Shown here piece after piece: positions 59,995 to 64,000 of a stretch of 64,000 nucleotides of DNA (its first letter is position 1; every line of letters begins with the position of its first letter). The stretch is from assembly GCA_947683425.1 (NCBI GenBank), contig CANTUQ010000160.1, positions 699,501 through 763,500 on the forward strand. The letters are read 5' to 3'. The DNA is from Excoecaria cochinchinensis (taxonomy: Eukaryota; Streptophyta; Magnoliopsida; Malpighiales; Euphorbiaceae). A model generated the notes under the pieces. It saw only the letters and a program-made list of their open reading frames with translations. It was not told the origin of the DNA and did not search any database. A program made the translations under genes and the position numbers.

Positions 59995-60626
59995 CTAAAG
60001 CTCTCTTCGATCCGGACAATTAGCTACCATATGCTCTTGACTCCCACATCTAAAGCATGCTCCAGAGATCCTTCTATACTCTCCCCAATGGTGCTTATGA
60101 CAATGCTCGTACTCTGGAATCACACTTCCCTTGCTAGAGGGTGGCGCTACACTACCGACTTTCGAATGCACCGGAACCGAACTCTTCACACCTTGGTCAC
60201 TCGGAGCTCCTCTCGACTTCTTACCACTACCATAGTCACCATTCGGTGCTTTCCTCTTGTTCTCGATCCTCTGTTTGATCAACTTAGATTCCTCTAACTT
60301 GATTGTCGCTGCCACAAGATGATAATACCCCACTTGCTGTATAACCGACATAGCCGACAACGGTCCCCTAATCACCTCTCGCAATCCCTCTTTAAAATGT
60401 CTACATCTAAACTCATCCGTCAATAACGGCTCGGGCACATACTTACTCAACCGGCTGAATTCCTTCTCGTAATCACTCACGGTCATACCCCGCTGCTTCA
60501 GACTGATAAACTCTCTCCACTTGGCTTCCTGGTATGCCTTCGTCACATACTTCTGCTCGAACTCTTGCTTGAAGAACTCCCAAGTCAACTCAGCTGGCCG
60601 CTGTGGATTACGAAACACGAGTGGTT
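59995..60626 (-). pseudogene. B gag fragment
   Basis: 207 open codons from the first ATG, the frame extending a few codons upstream. Reads WEFFKQEFEQKYVTKAY, a capsid-like region with SRLSKYVPE and FRCRHFKEGL, a basic linker with GSGKKSRGAPS, and the knuckle CFRCGSQEHMVANC. The N-terminal half is missing: the sequence switches to T5 DNA at about 60626. Diverged from M/P gag, as are the LTRs. Confidence 0.88.
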
Positions 60627-60675
60627 AGGGATACATTAGAGTTTATGGTAGTGTGTGCTTAGCCCTTCCTTGACG

Positions 60676-60903
60676 GGTACACCCAGGTACAATTCCAGTA
60701 GGGGGACCCTGCGAGGGGGGAGCCATTATCTGTGCTGGTTGCCATTCCCCCTCGTTGCCAGCCACAGCACCCTCAGCGCCACCTAGTCAGCCTTCTACCT
60801 CAGGAGTCAGACCCTCCGTATCTTCGTCGCAGAGCCAGCCGGTGCACATATCAGATGATGATGAGGATCTAGAGGAGGAGCCCTCAGACTTCCCCCCTCT
60901 CTA
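60676..60903 (+). pseudogene. Possible C-terminal coding relic in T5
   Basis: 75 open codons after a TGA, no start codon, Pro/Ser-rich with an acidic tail (ISDDDEDLEEEPSDFPPL) and a TAG stop. It may be the end of a Tat/Ogre open reading frame or an unrelated fragment. No domain recognised. Confidence 0.3.
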
Positions 60904-61289
60904 GCCTGTTCAGGGAGTTTGATGGATTATATTTTATATATTTTATTTTTTCATATTTGTATATGCATTGTACAAATTGATATTTTGATTAGTGGAACTC
61001 GCATTTACGCTTTGTTAAATTTACATTTCATTTTGTATATTTATCATGTTATTATCTTACTTCCTTTTAATGGACATTTGATAATATGATAAGAAAATAA
61101 ATAAAAAAGAAAAAATGAATGACAACATAAAAGAATGTTTATAAATCTAAAAATCTGATGAACTTGCAATGAATTGATGAAATCTTTTATAACACAGTAA
61201 CATGATTTCACGCCGACCTGAGGATGGTCAACAATAAAGTAATGATTAGCAAATCAAACACTACATAACTCATATCATATTTAGTCAAA

Positions 61290-61570
61290 GTCACATCTTG
61301 CAGATCGGATGGGGGTCAGCAAGCCAAAAATGGTACCTTACAGGCCGGATGGGGGTCAAAAAGTTAAAAATCACACATTTTGCAAATCGGATGGGGGTCA
61401 ATAAACAAAAAGTGGTACCTTACAGGCCGGATGGAGGTTGAAAAGTAAAAAATCACACACCTTGCAGATCGGATGGGGGTCAGCAAATCAAAAGTCATGT
61501 CTCGCAGATCGGATGCGAGTCGGCAAATCTAGAATCATATCTTGTGGACCGGATGGGGGTTAGCAAGATC
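61290..61570. repeat. GATCGGATGGGGGTCA repeats in T5
   Basis: Six to seven degenerate units, alternating TTGCAGATCGGATGGGGGTC and TTACAGGCCGGATGGGGGTC with short A-rich links. Confidence 0.8.
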
Positions 61571-61639
61571 AGGCTTTGCAGGTCCGAAAGAGGCCAGTAA
61601 AATAGAATATTCAGTTCGATGCCTTGCAAATCTCATGGA

Positions 61640-62200
61640 GGTTGGCAAGGACACTACGCGAGCCGAGATGGGGCCAGCAAAAACATATACGATAGACCAG
61701 ATCGCGACAAGATTGTAGTTAGAGAACACTACATCTCACAAACATTGCGCGAACCGAGATGAGACCAGCGAAAACACATGTGATATAATAGATCGCGAAG
61801 AGATTGTAGTAAGAGAACACTACATCTTACAGACACTGCGAGCCGGGATGAGACCAGCAGGACACATGCAATAGAATAGATTGCAACCGGGTTGTAGTTA
61901 GAGAACACTACCTCCCTCAGTAAGGACACTACGTGAGCCGAGACGAGGCTAGGAGAACACATGCGGTAGAACAGATCGCAATGGGACTGTAGTTAGATAA
62001 CACTACATCTCACAGACATCGTGCAGGCCGAGATGAGGCCAGCAGGGACACATGCGATAAAAAAGATCGCAAGTGAGTTGTAGTTAGAGAACACTACATC
62101 TCGCAAACACCGTGCAAGCCGAAATGAGACTGGCGGTACACTTGCAATAGAACAAATTGCAAATGGGTTACAATTGGATAACACTGCCTCCCAGAACACT
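61640..62200. repeat. ~85-bp hairpin repeats in T5
   Basis: Six units with GCGAGCCGAGATGAG and TGTAGTTAGAGAACACTACA, the latter a TGTAGT/ACTACA dyad. Same repeat as T1 2640-3440 in reverse. Confidence 0.85.
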
Positions 62201-62372
62201 CAGACATCGAGCAGGCCGAGATGAATCTCACCGGATAAAGACGAGAAATCACCTACTTTGACACAACATCGAGAAGGTAAGGACTGCCTCAGGTACGCAT
62301 TTCTTCCTCTTTTCTCTGAATTTTGGCTCATCTAGACACTTGTGTACTAGTTTTCCCAAAATTTGGGGTAAC

Positions 62373-64000
62373 TGTAGACATCGGGTCCTGAGACAGTCCA
62401 GATTAGAGTTACTCGATGAAGAGATTAATGTCTATTTTCAGACAAATGCATGAAAGTCGAAGGTTTTCATCCTCCGGTTCTACAAGGATTGATAATTTTT
62501 CTTTGTAACAGGAGGTTTCGGATAGTCAAAACTTTTAAAATGGGAATTTTGGTCAATTGATGGGATACCCGCCAGTGGTGGGACGCCCGTCGCTCACATG
62601 AGAGACCCATCTCTCGTGACGAGCGCCGGCTATTGCTCGAAAGTTGGGACCATCTCTCGCGATTGAGAGGCACCCATCGCTAGTTCGAGCGACACCCGCT
62701 CCTCGTGAGAGACAGCCATCGCTCGCTTTCGTGCCCCATGTGTGGTCTGCCGGTCAAAAGACCAAGCGTACCCCTAAAATCGATGCCCGTCGGTAGCCCA
62801 CAGATGCCCGTCGGTCGGTGATCTGTTGGTTAAATCCACGAGATTTTCTTGATTTTTGTGGAGATTTTTAAGGATTTACCAAATATTCTCTAAATCTTAT
62901 CAAAATACTCTAAATCTTTTCAAATATTAGATTTGATTTTGCGAATATTCTGGAAATCGATTCGGTTTTGATTTGATTTCAGAAATCTTTTTCAAATTTA
63001 AATCTTAAAATTAAATTTATTTGAATTATCTTCTAAAATCTATAAATAGGGGATGGAACCTCATTATTTAGAGTTAGAAATTTTTGGAAGAAAACTAAAT
63101 CTTAGCAGTTTTTCACAGAGATTTTATTTTCACTTTTGCAAAAGAATTCTCTCTCAAGATTTCTTCTTTCTCTCATTTTTATTTCTGAATTAAGCTAATC
63201 CCAGGTAGCGAAATCCATTTATTTCCATCGATCTAGCTATTTTCGACATTTAATTGCTGTCAAAATTTTGAGAAAGAAAAATATAATTTTCTTCTGTTGA
63301 TTTATTTTAAAAACACGATTTTTGTGACCAAAAATCTCCTAAAAACACGCAATCACGGATTTGTCCCTGTAGAACTCGAGGAACTGAAATCACTCAACGT
63401 TCACCTTTAAAGGTAAAATCTGAGGATAAACATTCTGGATTTATTATCTGTGTAGTTTAATTATTTTACACTAATTTATAAATAAAATTTTCATTTATTA
63501 AAAGATCAAAATTGATTTTTTGCAATTTTTTTTGTCTTTTTCAAAATCTGGGGTGACCGACGGGTAGAAAGGTCACCGACGGCCGTTGTTCACTCGAGCG
63601 ATGGGCCTTCGATGATATCTTCTTCTGCCCACCGGTCAACCCGGGGATGCCCGTCGGTCGTGAGTCTAGGGCCGTCTCTGGGCCTTCTTTTCTCCTCTTT
63701 TTTTTTTTCTTTAATACTTGTTATCCCATCATTCCTTTTGGTAATTTCTCATGGATTTTTATTATTATTTAACTTCTAGCATTTTATATTGCTCTTGATT
63801 TTGACACTAACATGATTATTGTTTTTCGTGAGTTTTATTTGATAATTTTTGGTGGATTTGGGATTGTTAAATGGTGGCCATTGCACTAATCTGAGGATCC
63901 TCACCCGGGTTCATTCTTCAACCTTATCCCTTTTTATCTTATTTATTTATTATTGTTGTAAATATTATTTTAATCCCGCTAAACTAAAATGGTCAAATAT
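62373..64000 (+). repeat. T5 3' LTR, start only
   Basis: TGTAGACATCGGGTCC directly after the polypurine tract, running off the window. Contains CCCGTCGCTC/GAGCGAC words (62570-62725), CCGTCGG words (62785-62825), AT-rich DNA, and another GACCGACGGG cluster (63555-63665). Confidence 0.85.

Larger units (their letters stand above)
42227..60626 (-). mobile_element. B: deletion-derived chromodomain-type element, host of M
   Basis: 3' LTR 42227-43749 plus 58654-59700 (about 2.57 kb without M), then a polypurine tract, a 3' terminal internal stretch and gag. The LTR runs TGTAACAACCC (59700) to GGGGGTGTTACA (42227) on the minus strand. It sits against T4 LTR on the left and is cut inside gag at about 60626 on the right, so the 5' LTR is missing. 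Confidence 0.85.
60627..62372 (+). other. T5: end of a Tat/Ogre-like interior, non-coding
   Basis: After a possible coding relic (60676-60903) come AT-rich DNA (60904-61260), GATCGGATGGGGGTCAGCAAA repeats (61290-61570) and GAGCCGAGATG.../TGTAGTTAGAGAACACTACA repeats (61640-62200) homologous to the T1 interior in reverse. Ends in a polypurine tract (62356-62372). Confidence 0.8.

Noticed and set aside
1..64000. tRNA, rRNA, microRNA or host protein genes
   Set aside because: I saw no cloverleaf boxes, rRNA cores or non-retroelement domains. A tRNAscan and a protein search would be decisive and could not be run.

Overview
The window looks like pericentromeric or intergenic heterochromatin of a large dicot plant genome. 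I see no host gene. Nearly all of it is LTR retrotransposon DNA inserted into other LTR retrotransposon DNA. Two Ty3/gypsy groups are present. (1) Chromodomain-type elements (Del/Tekay-like pol: DPG protease, FIDD reverse transcriptase, RNase H, HHCC/DDE integrase, C-terminal chromodomain; primer site TGGTATCAGAGC for initiator tRNA-Met) with unusually long LTRs of 2.3-3.8 kb. (2) Tat/Ogre-like elements (LTRs running TGTAGACACCGGGTCC to GCGCGCGTCACA; primer site TGGTGACTCCACTGGGGA, tRNA-Arg-like) that carry no polyprotein here. The species cannot be named from this sequence.

Layout. 1-12059: non-coding Tat/Ogre-like element T1 (minus), two LTRs around a 6.5-kb repeat-rich interior, sitting in the 3' LTR of chromodomain element F. 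12060-19146: rest of F (minus), decayed. 19147-24104: Tat-like LTR T2 with solo LTR T3 inside (TSD GGCGC). 24105-25612: LTR fragment A2. 25931-31841 and 39617-40754: gag-only element C (minus), split by solo LTR G (TSD CGCGC) and by elements D and E (plus), which are fused by a deletion. 40755-42226: Tat-like T4 leader and LTR. 42227-60626: element B (minus), whose 3' LTR holds element M (43750-58648, minus, TSD AAATT), which holds element P (45059-51468, plus). 60627-64000: non-coding end and 3' LTR of Tat-like T5 (plus). No polyprotein is intact. The nearest are M gag (456 codons), M pol (870 codons) and P pol (653 + 385 codons).

The main unexplained signal is in the chromodomain-type LTRs. 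Across families with otherwise different sequence they keep the same internal order: a TATA-like promoter (clear in D), a predicted 105-122 bp GT-AG intron, an array of 35-42 bp hairpins (period about 73 bp in families A and F), a GGCATGCC palindrome, a run of 12-19 bp mini-hairpins, and a CTAAGCG/CGCTTAG stem-loop with a second stem. Stem sequence differs between families, or between copies inside one LTR, but pairing is kept (AGTACC/GGTACT beside AGCACC/GGTGCT in P). The Tat-like elements have hairpin arrays of their own. I read this as a long, transcribed and structured leader RNA (or a set of palindromic protein-binding sites) under selection for pairing rather than for sequence. That is inference. 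The motifs and coordinates are read directly.
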